Shown here: positions 1 through 7,492 of the stretch, in pieces
Layout of the letters: every line of letters begins with the position of its first letter
How positions within the stretch are numbered: the first letter of the stretch is position 1
NCBI GenBank assembly: GCA_902475285.1
Contig: CABRZA010000119.1
Location: forward strand, 1 to 7,746
Source of the DNA: an uncultured Porphyromonadaceae bacterium
GTDB taxonomy: Bacteria; Bacteroidota; Bacteroidia; Bacteroidales; Muribaculaceae
Reading direction: 5' to 3'
DNA length: 7,746 bases
Notes under the pieces: model-generated
Told to the model about the DNA's origin: nothing
Seen by the model: the letters and a program-made list of their open reading frames with translations, nothing else
Databases searched by the model: none
Translations under genes and position numbers: made by a program

Positions 1-16
1 GCGCAATACATTGCGC
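1..16. repeat. Perfect inverted repeat at the window edge
   Basis: GCGCAAT at 1-7 is followed by AC and then ATTGCGC at 10-16. This can fold as a 6-bp stem with a 4-base loop. There is no T-run on the plus strand after it, so it does not look like a plus-strand terminator. On the minus strand the flank lies outside the window. It could be an operator or part of a terminator; its function is unknown. Confidence 0.4.
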
Positions 17-52
17 CCGCTCAGGCTGTACATTCTAAAAACGACAGTTTTG

Positions 53-70
53 CAATACCCTCGCGTATTG
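53..70. repeat. Inverted repeat CAATAC-N6-GTATTG
   Basis: CAATAC (53-58) and GTATTG (65-70) form a perfect 6-bp stem around a 6-base loop. The seven bases GCAATAC (52-58) also occur at 3-9 in the inverted repeat at the window edge, 49 bases away. On the minus strand a T5 tract follows only about 14 bases after the stem, too far for a normal intrinsic terminator. The role is unknown. Confidence 0.35.
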
Positions 71-172
71 GAAGAATTTCCTAAGCAAACAATATCCCCG
101 CCTCGCGCGTCCTTATCCGACCGCAAAAGAGCACATTGACATCGTTGGAAATCATCACCTCGCGCCCACAAC

Positions 173-203
173 AAAAAGGCCGGGCCCAATCGGAGCCCGG
201 CCT
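173..203 (-). terminator. Rho-independent terminator of the susCDEF-like operon
   Basis: Read on the minus strand, GGCCGGGC (202-195) pairs perfectly with GCCCGGCC (185-178), giving an 8-bp GC stem extended by an A-T pair (203/177). The 9-base loop can itself pair partly (CC with GG). The stem runs directly into five T residues (177-173). It begins 22 bases after the stop codon of the last gene, the expected place for the end of the transcript. The T-run is on the minus-strand side only, so it appears one-directional. Confidence 0.9.
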
Positions 204-225
204 CGGAAAGCCTATTTAGAAGCTA

Positions 226-1707
226 TTACTTCTTCGTGATAGTCAGAGTGTTGGGGAACACAGCGAAGTTGAGTTCAAGGTCGTATACACCGGCCTCGGC
301 CACCGAGAAGTTGCTGCCGTTCTGGCGAACGTCGTCCGGAGTGCCGCCGTAGCTCAGATCCCAGCTGTGGTCTACGCAGAACTTGAACTCGCCGGCAGGC
401 AGGTTCACTCCCTTGATGCTCCACTTCTCGTAGCGCGAGTCGTGCTCAAGGTCGAGGGCCGTGTCGAGGGTCCATTCGTTGTATGCGCCGATAAGGGCAA
501 TTACCTTAATCGGGGTTATCGACCAGTCGAGAGTCACCACGTTGGCGCGAACGAGCCACAGACCCGTCGAGGGAACGCGCATCATCGTCGTCGACGATAC
601 ATCGTAGATCATCTTGCCCGATACCACGCCCTTGGCGTTCTCTTCCTGCTCGCCGTCGGGACGGAAGCTTACGCCCTTGGTCGATTCCTGACCCAGGAAC
701 CAGAAGCGGCTGGCAAGACGCATCGTGCCTTCATAGTTAATGTAGTCGTTGGTGGTCAGGCGCATGATACGCTTGAAGTCCGTTGTCGACGAACCCATGC
801 CCGGTACCCAAAGGTAGTCGAATGCAGGGCCAACCTCGAACTTGCGGGTCTCCATGTTGATCTTCACCATGTAGGGACCTTCCTGTGCGATTACGCCGGC
901 ATGGGCCGAGCCCTCGGCGATGGGAAGAAGGTTGCCCTCAGTCTCGCTGCCGCCGTCGGCAACGCCGAAGGCGCCCTCAAGGTTGCCGGCTATGAAGCTG
1001 CTCTCCGGAAGAATCTCCCAGCGGTAGCCCTCGGTCGACTCGGCCATAGCCAGGTCAACGTCGATTATAACCATAAACTCGGGATTGTCGTAGGGATTGC
1101 CGGCCGTTACCTGATTCATGGGAATGGCCTCGGTAATCGACCAGTTGTTGGCATTGGTCACAAAGTAGTAGCGCGGCTCTACCACGTTGGCCTGCGGTAT
1201 GGGCAGCACGTCGTATTTCAGGAACTCGCCGCCATAGTACGTGTCGGGACCGCCGAGGCGTACGCGCGTTGTGCCGTTCACGGCATAGGCCGGATAGCGC
1301 ACATAGAGGTCCTTGGCCACCAGGTCCTTGCTTATAAGGGCGTTGAACACTGACTGTACCTCGGCAACGGGGATGGTCACCGTACCTTCGTCGGTCACCG
1401 TGGTCTTCACCTCTGCCACCTTCTCGAAGGCGTCGTCGGCGCAGAATTCGGCCACGATTTCAAGGTCGTAGCTCGAGGGGAAATTGCTCAGTGTATAGTT
1501 GAACACCGTAACGGGCTTGCGGTCGGCATTCAGTGCCGGAAGGCTGATCTGCCCGTTGATGTCGCTCGTCACTACGAGGTCGGCGCTGTCGAACACCGGC
1601 TCCTCGGGGTTGTTCTGCGCCGGCGGATTGGGCAGGGTGTATTCGTCGCACGCGGCGAAGCCCATCGAGGCGGCTGCTGCAAGAGCTATAAAAAGATATT
1701 TTTTCAT
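226..1707 (-). CDS. SusF-like outer-membrane glycan-binding lipoprotein
   Basis: This 493-aa protein is probably a surface lipoprotein that holds polysaccharide for the SusC/SusD transporter. The signal peptide ends in GFAAC, making Cys20 the lipidation site. The following D21-E22 resemble the Bacteroidota surface-export signal. An Ig/FN3-like N-terminal module spans about 40-168. Three beta-rich modules follow, at about 177-293, 295-397 and 399-493. The last is the clearest SusE/F carbohydrate-binding module: it opens IALIGAYNEW and carries W412, W429, W449, an SYGG turn (452-455) and an AGVYDLEL strand. Module number and length match known SusF (about 485 aa, three binding modules). The gene is the fourth in the operon, 27 bases after the SusE-like gene and just before the terminator. 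The chosen ATG gives an ideal lipoprotein signal. The family call is solid. Starch as ligand is inference, and the first two binding modules are weaker matches. Confidence 0.85.
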   Translation of the reverse strand: MKKYLFIALAAAASMGFAACDEYTLPNPPAQNNPEEPVFDSADLVVTSDINGQISLPALNADRKPVTVFNYTLSNFPSSYDLEIVAEFCADDAFEKVAEVKTTVTDEGTVTIPVAEVQSVFNALISKDLVAKDLYVRYPAYAVNGTTRVRLGGPDTYYGGEFLKYDVLPIPQANVVEPRYYFVTNANNWSITEAIPMNQVTAGNPYDNPEFMVIIDVDLAMAESTEGYRWEILPESSFIAGNLEGAFGVADGGSETEGNLLPIAEGSAHAGVIAQEGPYMVKINMETRKFEVGPAFDYLWVPGMGSSTTDFKRIMRLTTNDYINYEGTMRLASRFWFLGQESTKGVSFRPDGEQEENAKGVVSGKMIYDVSSTTMMRVPSTGLWLVRANVVTLDWSITPIKVIALIGAYNEWTLDTALDLEHDSRYEKWSIKGVNLPAGEFKFCVDHSWDLSYGGTPDDVRQNGSNFSVAEAGVYDLELNFAVFPNTLTITKK

Positions 1708-1734
1708 ATCGGTAGGTGCTTAGCTGATTAGTGA

Positions 1735-2673
1735 TTATTCAACAGCCTTAAAGGTGGCCTTGGGATTCTTCTCGTCGCTCAGGTCGACAAACATCTCAAT
1801 CTTGCCGGTGTAGTTGTTGAACTTGAAGGAGTCCTTCGTGGCGGCCAGCGTGTGCTCGAGTTCCGATCCGGCGGTGAAGTCGGGGAATTCGACGGGAGTA
1901 TCGCTGTTCGAACCGCCCGAGCAACCGAGCGAGTTCTCGTCCCAGCTGCCGATTGCAGTGTAGAAGCGGAAAATCGAGCCTTCCTCGGGTTTGGTGGGCT
2001 GGAAGTCGATGGTTCCGTAGTACTTCTTCGAACCAATCTCGTCGTCCTTCTCGTAGAGGGCATAGGGAGCCAGAGCATCCTCGTTGCCCTCGGTCGGGCC
2101 AATCCAATCGCCCACATAGTTGCCCACTACATAGAGCATGCCGGGGATAGGCAGCGACATGTAGCTCTGCACGCGGTTGAGGGTTACCACATTCGAAGTC
2201 TCAACATAGGTGTAGTTGATGCCGTCGGCATCGGCCACACCGTTGATGAAGGCGGCGCCGCGGAAGTATACAACTTCCTCGCCGAAATCCTTGAAGTCGT
2301 CTTCCGACTCAATGCCGTGAAGCGCGGTGAGTGCCATGGCAAGGTCGTTGTCGCGGAACGTCATCTTGGCAAGTGTGCCCGTGCCTATGGGCGTGAGCAT
2401 CTTGCTGTCGGCGAAGTCCTCTGTGAGGCTCACCAGCGCGCGGTACTGTGTAATGGCCGAGAAGCCGTAGTCGGGCTGCCCGCCGATGGTGAGGTCGAAG
2501 GTGCCGCCCTCGGTGAGCTGGTAGTACTCGTTCTGCAACGGCGGTACGTTGATTTTGAAGGTTGAGGCGTCGGGCTCGGGATTGAGCATGGGGTCGGTGA
2601 CGTCGGAGCACGCTGTGAAGCTGAAGACGCCGGCCGCAAGAGCCAGAACCGATAATATCTTGGCGAATTTCAT
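1735..2673 (-). CDS. SusE-like outer-membrane lipoprotein
   Basis: This 312-aa protein is predicted to be surface-exposed and to bind glycan for the neighbouring transporter. The signal peptide ends FSFTAC, placing the lipid on Cys22, with acidic D24 and D27 close behind. An N-terminal beta module spans about 37-170. It has the same order of elements as the N-terminal module of the next gene product: a beta strand before an acidic 'edF' turn, a short 'ALTAL'-type helix, then 'YFRGAAFING' and 'SNVVTL'. One binding-like module follows at about 178-312, opening MLYVVGNYVGDW and containing W190, F235, Y238 and W244. Classical SusE is longer (about 387 aa) with two binding modules, so this version is short by one. 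The gene is third in the operon, 28 bases after the SusD-like gene. The ATG is the only start that keeps the full signal peptide. The exact ligand is unknown. Confidence 0.78.
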   Translation of the reverse strand: MKFAKILSVLALAAGVFSFTACSDVTDPMLNPEPDASTFKINVPPLQNEYYQLTEGGTFDLTIGGQPDYGFSAITQYRALVSLTEDFADSKMLTPIGTGTLAKMTFRDNDLAMALTALHGIESEDDFKDFGEEVVYFRGAAFINGVADADGINYTYVETSNVVTLNRVQSYMSLPIPGMLYVVGNYVGDWIGPTEGNEDALAPYALYEKDDEIGSKKYYGTIDFQPTKPEEGSIFRFYTAIGSWDENSLGCSGGSNSDTPVEFPDFTAGSELEHTLAATKDSFKFNNYTGKIEMFVDLSDEKNPKATFKAVE

Positions 2674-2701
2674 ATCGAATTATGAATTTGCGGATTTAAC
2701 A

Positions 2702-4273
2702 TTAATAGCCGGGGTTTTGGCCGACGGTTTCGATATACTGATAGGGGATGGCGAAGAGGGCGCGGTACGAATCGATGTAAGCGCCTTCGAGAACGCCGCC
2801 CTTCCACGACCATACATACTGGTCGCCGGTATACTTGCCGAAGCGGATGAGGTCGGAGCGGCGGGTGCCTTCACCGTAGAGCTCGCACATGCGCTCTTTG
2901 AGGATTACTTCCTCCGAGAGGGCGGCAACGGGTTCCATGCCGGCGCGGGCGCGAACGTCGTTGAGGCGGGCAAGACCGTCGCACTGTACGCCGTTGAGCT
3001 GGCACTCGGCAAGCATCAGGTAGGTGTCGGCGAGGCGGAACAGCGGGTAGTCGGTGTTCGACATGGCCGTACCGTTGTTGAGGTTGGCACCGGGGTTGGC
3101 GGCAAGGAACTTGCTGTTGTCGTAGTCGTCCTCGGTAGTGTTGGTGTACTTGATGAGCATGTAGCCGCACGAGTTCTTGTCGAAGGCGGCAAGGTCGGGA
3201 ATTTCTTCCTGATAGGTGCCCTCGTAGATAAGGCGGCGCTTGTCGCCTTTCAGAGCCTTCGAGAGCTCCGGACGGATGCGAAGACCCGACCAGGGGGTAT
3301 CGCCGCTGTTGAGCGAGTTGAGAACGTTGGCGGGTGCCGATTCAATCCATGCACCGCAGGTGAGGTAGGTGGTGCCGCCCCATGTGGTGAAGCGACCCTG
3401 CAACTGCGGTACGGCCCAGAGGATTTCGCCGTTGCCAACATACTTGTCGTTCGATGCGCAGAAGAGGTACTTGTATTCCTCGGCGAGCTGGATGCCCGTC
3501 GACATCACCATCTTGCAGGCTTCGGCGCACTCGGCCCACATCGGGGTGCCGGTATATACGCCGGCGTTGAGGTAGAGCTTGGCCAAAAGCATGTAGGCTG
3601 CCTCGCGGCTAACGCGGCCGTAGTCCTGCTGGGCGGCCCACTTCACGCCGGGGATGGCGGCTTTGAGTTCGGCAACGACAGCCTCGAAGAGCTGCGTGCG
3701 GTCGTATGTCGGAGGTATGTCGCCGGTCACGGAGTTCTCGTCGATCCACGGGCCGCGGCCGAAGAGGTCGATCATGCACCAGTAGGCGTAGCAGCGGATA
3801 ACGTGGGCTTCGGCCACGCGGGCGCTGATTTCCTCGGCAGTGTAGAATTCGGGCTGGGCCGACGTGATGTCGCGGATATACTCGGCGCACATCTTGGCCA
3901 TGAAGAATTCACGCGAGAAAGCGGCGTAGACCCACTCGTTGTTGTTGGCCCAAGTGTTGAAGTTGAGGGTGTTGTAGCCGGGATCGTTCCACTTCTCGGA
4001 GATGAAGAACTCGTCGGCCACCACCTCCTGGAGGTTGAAGTGGCTGCGGGTGAAGGAGCCGGCGCCGCCGTCGGACGTGCTCACCAGGTCGCCCGTATCG
4101 TCGAGGAAGTTCCAGTAGAGGCGTGCCAGATAGCCGTCCCACTCAGCCTGAGTCTCCAGACCGAGCTTTGTGTTGGGGTCGTTGGGCTCGACGTCGAGGT
4201 CACCTACACACGAGGTGCCGAAGAAGGCCATAGCCGCGATGCAACCCGTTGCTATATATTTGCTGAGTTTCAT
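2702..4273 (-). CDS. RagB/SusD family nutrient-uptake lipoprotein
   Basis: This 523-aa surface lipoprotein is the lid that binds oligosaccharide and delivers it to the SusC barrel. The signal peptide ends FGTSC, placing the lipid on Cys22, followed by acidic D25 and D27. The TPR-like helical scaffold carries family hallmarks: MLLAKLYLNAGVYTG (228-242), GEILWAVPQ (282-290), LFRLADTYLMLAEC (411-424), LNDVRARAGM (437-446) and a helix reading ERMCELYGEGTRRSDLIRFG (460-479). The protein ends in QNPGY, the usual SusD terminus, so it is complete. Length is normal for the family (about 500-600 aa). Aromatics that could line a sugar platform include W298, W309 and W328, but the binding site cannot be fixed from sequence. 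The gene follows the SusC gene by 23 bases, the standard pairing. No Shine-Dalgarno sequence precedes the ATG, as is common in Bacteroidota. Confidence 0.95.
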   Translation of the reverse strand: MKLSKYIATGCIAAMAFFGTSCVGDLDVEPNDPNTKLGLETQAEWDGYLARLYWNFLDDTGDLVSTSDGGAGSFTRSHFNLQEVVADEFFISEKWNDPGYNTLNFNTWANNNEWVYAAFSREFFMAKMCAEYIRDITSAQPEFYTAEEISARVAEAHVIRCYAYWCMIDLFGRGPWIDENSVTGDIPPTYDRTQLFEAVVAELKAAIPGVKWAAQQDYGRVSREAAYMLLAKLYLNAGVYTGTPMWAECAEACKMVMSTGIQLAEEYKYLFCASNDKYVGNGEILWAVPQLQGRFTTWGGTTYLTCGAWIESAPANVLNSLNSGDTPWSGLRIRPELSKALKGDKRRLIYEGTYQEEIPDLAAFDKNSCGYMLIKYTNTTEDDYDNSKFLAANPGANLNNGTAMSNTDYPLFRLADTYLMLAECQLNGVQCDGLARLNDVRARAGMEPVAALSEEVILKERMCELYGEGTRRSDLIRFGKYTGDQYVWSWKGGVLEGAYIDSYRALFAIPYQYIETVGQNPGY

Positions 4274-4296
4274 TGCTGTAATATTGCGTGGTTAAA

Positions 4297-7200
4297 TTAG
4301 AATGTAGCCACAAGACCGAGGGTGTAGGTCACGGGGCGGGGATAAACGCTGTTGTCGATGCCCTGGAAGCCGGTGAGCTCGGGGTCGAGACCCTTGTACT
4401 TGGTTATCACGAAGGGGTTCTGCACGGCGGCGAAGAGGCGCACGCGGAGCTTCTCGCGGAGGAGGTTGTTCCAGGTGTAGCCAAGGGTGATGTTGTCGCA
4501 GCGCACGAACGAGGCGTTCTGCACGAAGTAGCTCGAGGTCATGGCGTTGGTGTCGCGGGCCTCCTTGAAGAGCTGGGTGTTGGCCATAAGGTTGCTCAGA
4601 GGAGCGGTGGCTGTGCGCGAGATATAGCTGGCGCTCAGAAGGTTGGCGTTATAAGCCCAGTTGCCGAAGTTGCCGCGCAGCGAGAAGCTGAGGTCCCAGT
4701 TCTTGTAGTTGAAGCTGTTGTTCCAGGTTGCGGTGATGTCGGGGTGAACGTGGTGGTAGCTGATGTAGTCGTCGCCGTTGATCACGCCGTCGGCGTTCTG
4801 GTCGACGTACACGCCTTCGAGCACGTTGCCGTCCTTGTCGTAGGCCTGCTCGAGCACATAGTAGCTGAAGATGGCGTTGTTGACCACGTGCTTCTGCATT
4901 GCCACGCCCTCGATATAGCCGGTGGCGGTGTCGGCGCCTTCGGCCAGACGGGTGATTTTGTTCTTGTTCCAGGCGAAGTTAACGTTGCTGGTCCAGGTGA
5001 AGTCGTTGGTCACCACGGGGCGGGTGCTGATGTTCACCTCGATACCGGTGTTGCGGAGGTCGCCGAGGTTTATCCAGCCCACGTTGCCGATGTTGGAGCC
5101 GGCAGGATAGTTGGCGCGGGTGAGAAGGTCGGAGGTCTTGCGCACGTAGAACTCGATGCTACCGTTGATGCGGTTGTTGAGGAAACCGTAGTCGAGGCCG
5201 ACGTTCCAGGTGTGGGTTGTCTCCCATTTCAGGGCCGAGTTGTAGGGGCTGGGCCATACGGTGTTCACGTATTCGCCGCCGATGGGATAGGTGGGGTTGT
5301 CGCCGGTCGACTGAACGTAGACGGGCAGGTAGGGGAAGTAGTCCTCACCGAGGTCCTGCTGGCCGGTAGTACCGTAGCTGGCGCGGAGCTTGAGGTCGTT
5401 GAGGAAGCTGCGGGCGTTCTCCATGAAGGCTTCTTCGCTTATGCGCCAGCCCAGCGAGAACGAGGGGAATGTACCCCAGCGGTTGTCCTTGCCGAAGCGG
5501 CTCGTACCGTCGCGGCGCACGGTGGCCGTGAGGAGGTAGCGGTCCATGAAGGTGTAGTTAAGACGGGCGAAGAACGATATGAGCTGATGGCGGCTGGCGT
5601 AGCGGTGTGTGGGGCTGTACTGGAAGCCGGCGAGGTCGGCCACACGGTCGGTCATGAAGGTGGTGCCGTCGGCTGCGGTCAGGAGAGCCGGGATGGCGAG
5701 GGTGCCGTCGACAGAGGCCATCGTCGGGTCGACGATGCTCCAGTTGCGGCCGCTGTTGTTGAAGCGCTGCCATTCGTAACCGGCGGTCACGTCGAGGTCG
5801 CTCTTGATGGCTTCGAAGCTCTTGTTGTAGTTGAGGTAGAAGCTCAGCAGCAGCGAGTAGCGGCGCTGGTGGTACTGGTTGAGGTTGGTGTAGCCGTTTT
5901 TGAGGATAATCTGGCTGCGGTTGGCGTCGTAGTAAGAGAAGCCGTCGAGGTAAGCCTGGGGCGAGCCGGCCTCCTGGATGGTGCTGTGCGAGCCGTGCGA
6001 GAGGTCGTAGCCGAGATTGAGGTTGGCGCGGAGCTCACGGAGAAAGGGCATCTTGAGGTCGAGCTGGATGTTGCCCACGCTCTGGTAGATGGTGGCCTCA
6101 TCGTTGTAGCACTCCTGGCGCGAGATGGGGTTGACGGCGTAGAGTGTCGAGATGGCCGATGTGGGAGTGTTCTCGTCGGCTGTAACGCCGCCGCCCACGT
6201 AGGTGGTCCAGTTGCCGAAGCTGTTCTTCATGTGCACGGGGAGCGTGGGGTTGAAGGCGGATGCAGCGCCGAGGACGCCCTGCTCGTTGCGAACCTTGAT
6301 GTAGGCGCCCTTGAGGTTGACGTTGACACTCAGGAGGTCGTCGAAGAACTTGGGCGTGAGGTTGATGCTTGCGCCGAGGCGGCGGTTGTGCGTGGTCTTC
6401 ACGATACCCTCGGTGCCGGTGTAGTTCACCGATACGTTATAGGGCAGGAAGCCGGCGGTACCGCCCACGCTGAGGCTGTAGTCCTGGCTGAAAGCCGTGC
6501 GGAGGGCTTCCTTCTGCCAGTCGGTGTTGGCAGTGCCGAGGGCAGCGGCTTGGGGGCTGTCGGCGCCGTAGTAGCCGTTGATGAAGTTGCGGAACTCATT
6601 GCCGTCCATCATGTCGAGATAGTTGCGGGCATGAGCCACATAGAAGTTGGCGGCGAAGTTCACCTGCGGACGGCCGGCCTTGCCGGTCTTGGTGGTGATG
6701 ATGATCACACCGTTCGATGCACGCGAACCGTAGATGGCCGTTGCGGAGGCGTCCTTGAGGATGGTCATGGTCTCGATGTTCTCGGGGTTGACCAGTGCCA
6801 GGGGGTTGCCCGAACCGGTAACGGTGAAGCGGGTCATGGGCACGCCGTCGATCACGATCAGAGGGTCGTTGGAGGCGTTGAGCGAAGCACCGCCGCGGAT
6901 CTGGATGGAGGCGGCGTCGTTGGGGTTGCCGCCCTTTGTGCTCACCACCACGCCGGGGCTTGCGCCCACGAGGAGATCCTGAGCCGTGGAGGCGAGGCCT
7001 GCCTGCACTTCGTCGGGTTTCACAACGCCGACGGCGCCGGTGGCGTCGGATTTCTTCACCACGCCATAGCCTATCACCACGAGTTCGCTCATGGCTACCG
7101 AGTTGGTTTTGAGCTTGACGTCGATTTTGGTGCGGTTGCCCACAGGAATTTCCTGAGTGTCACAACCTACATAGGAGAATACGAGCACAGCGTCGGGAGC

Positions 7201-7416
7201 TACCTGGATGGTGTAGTTACCGTCGAAGTCGGTGGATACACCGAAGGCGGTGGTACCCTTCACCGTGACGCTTGCTCCGATGGCGGGCTCGCCTTCGGGC
7301 TCATACACAGTACCGGTGACTGTGATCTTTTGCGCAAGAGCCGGGAAAGCGGCTGTGAGCACTAAGAATAGTGCAAGCCAAGCCTTCCGTGTCATTTGGT
7401 GACAAATGTTCTTCAT
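4297..7416 (-). CDS. SusC/RagA family TonB-linked outer-membrane transporter
   Basis: This 1039-aa outer-membrane protein imports oligosaccharides using TonB/ExbBD energy. A signal peptide (cleavage likely after ALAQ, Q29) is followed by a carboxypeptidase-regulatory-like beta domain (about 31-103, with GTVYEPEGEPAIGASV and STDFDGNYTI). Next come a TonB box near 109-118 (MSELVVIGYG) and a plug domain (about 120-245) with the SusC signatures IQIRGGASLNASNDPLIVID and NPENIETMTILKDASATAIY, which continues GSRASNGVIIITTK. The rest is the beta-barrel, ending in an aromatic F as expected for BAM-dependent assembly. There is no STN domain before the beta domain, so it is not expected to signal to an anti-sigma factor. 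It is first in the operon and leads the SusD gene by 23 bases. An in-frame ATG at codon 8 (7395) would give an equally good 22-aa signal peptide, so the start is uncertain by seven residues. Confidence 0.96.
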   Translation of the reverse strand: MKNICHQMTRKAWLALFLVLTAAFPALAQKITVTGTVYEPEGEPAIGASVTVKGTTAFGVSTDFDGNYTIQVAPDAVLVFSYVGCDTQEIPVGNRTKIDVKLKTNSVAMSELVVIGYGVVKKSDATGAVGVVKPDEVQAGLASTAQDLLVGASPGVVVSTKGGNPNDAASIQIRGGASLNASNDPLIVIDGVPMTRFTVTGSGNPLALVNPENIETMTILKDASATAIYGSRASNGVIIITTKTGKAGRPQVNFAANFYVAHARNYLDMMDGNEFRNFINGYYGADSPQAAALGTANTDWQKEALRTAFSQDYSLSVGGTAGFLPYNVSVNYTGTEGIVKTTHNRRLGASINLTPKFFDDLLSVNVNLKGAYIKVRNEQGVLGAASAFNPTLPVHMKNSFGNWTTYVGGGVTADENTPTSAISTLYAVNPISRQECYNDEATIYQSVGNIQLDLKMPFLRELRANLNLGYDLSHGSHSTIQEAGSPQAYLDGFSYYDANRSQIILKNGYTNLNQYHQRRYSLLLSFYLNYNKSFEAIKSDLDVTAGYEWQRFNNSGRNWSIVDPTMASVDGTLAIPALLTAADGTTFMTDRVADLAGFQYSPTHRYASRHQLISFFARLNYTFMDRYLLTATVRRDGTSRFGKDNRWGTFPSFSLGWRISEEAFMENARSFLNDLKLRASYGTTGQQDLGEDYFPYLPVYVQSTGDNPTYPIGGEYVNTVWPSPYNSALKWETTHTWNVGLDYGFLNNRINGSIEFYVRKTSDLLTRANYPAGSNIGNVGWINLGDLRNTGIEVNISTRPVVTNDFTWTSNVNFAWNKNKITRLAEGADTATGYIEGVAMQKHVVNNAIFSYYVLEQAYDKDGNVLEGVYVDQNADGVINGDDYISYHHVHPDITATWNNSFNYKNWDLSFSLRGNFGNWAYNANLLSASYISRTATAPLSNLMANTQLFKEARDTNAMTSSYFVQNASFVRCDNITLGYTWNNLLREKLRVRLFAAVQNPFVITKYKGLDPELTGFQGIDNSVYPRPVTYTLGLVATF
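7393..7408 (-). repeat. Start-proximal inverted repeat in the susC-like gene
   Basis: CATTTG (7393-7398) and CAAATG (7403-7408) form a perfect 6-bp stem with a 4-base loop, spanning codons 3-8 of the susC-like gene. The distal arm includes the alternative ATG at codon 8 (7395-7393). In mRNA it could slow initiation at that ATG, or the DNA could serve as an operator. No function is shown by the sequence. Confidence 0.4.
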
Positions 7417-7492
7417 GCAAGGGGTGTTTTTAAGTTAAGAATTAAATAGATAGTTTAATTTTAAATATTATTCAGGCAACAAGCTTTAAAAC
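7417..7492 (-). promoter_or_regulatory. A/T-rich leader before the susC-like gene
   Basis: The 60 or so bases from about 7432 to 7490 are strikingly A/T-rich, including overlapping TTAAA/TTTAA palindromes, in contrast to the GC-rich coding DNA on one side and the GC-rich hairpin on the other. This is typical of Bacteroidota translation-initiation and promoter regions, which rely on A/T-rich leaders rather than a Shine-Dalgarno sequence. I looked for the family promoter (TAnnTTTG at -7 with a TTG-type -33 element). I found only partial matches (for example TAATATTT and TATCTATT), and none has a properly spaced -33 element, so no transcription start can be placed. Confidence 0.4.

Larger units (their letters stand above)
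1..172. other. Non-coding spacer downstream of the operon
   Basis: This stretch lies past the operon terminator and carries no open reading frame that looks like a gene. It is A/T-richer in places than the coding DNA. It contains two short inverted repeats, described separately, and no clear Bacteroidota promoter. If the next gene beyond position 1 is also on the minus strand, this would be its upstream region, but that gene is outside the window. Confidence 0.6.

Noticed and set aside
80..110. A TATTGTTTG-like promoter element on the minus strand of the spacer
   Set aside because: The TA to TTTG spacing is one base longer than the Bacteroidota consensus and no -33 element is found at the right distance.
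367..1353. A 328-codon plus-strand open frame opposite the susF-like gene
   Set aside because: It is again in the register opposite the wobble base, with no recognisable domain or plausible start context. The minus strand encodes a lipoprotein with a clean signal peptide.
2549..4300. A 583-codon plus-strand open frame opposite the susD-like gene
   Set aside because: It has the same register relative to the sense codons and the same compositional artefact. The SusD hallmarks on the minus strand settle the coding strand.
4288..7365. A very long plus-strand open frame opposite the susC-like gene (about 1025 codons)
   Set aside because: Its first codon base lies opposite the wobble base of the real gene. 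That gene rarely uses A in the wobble position, so antisense codons starting with T, including all stops, are rare. The product is V/A/G/E/H-rich with no domain, while the minus strand encodes an unmistakable SusC.
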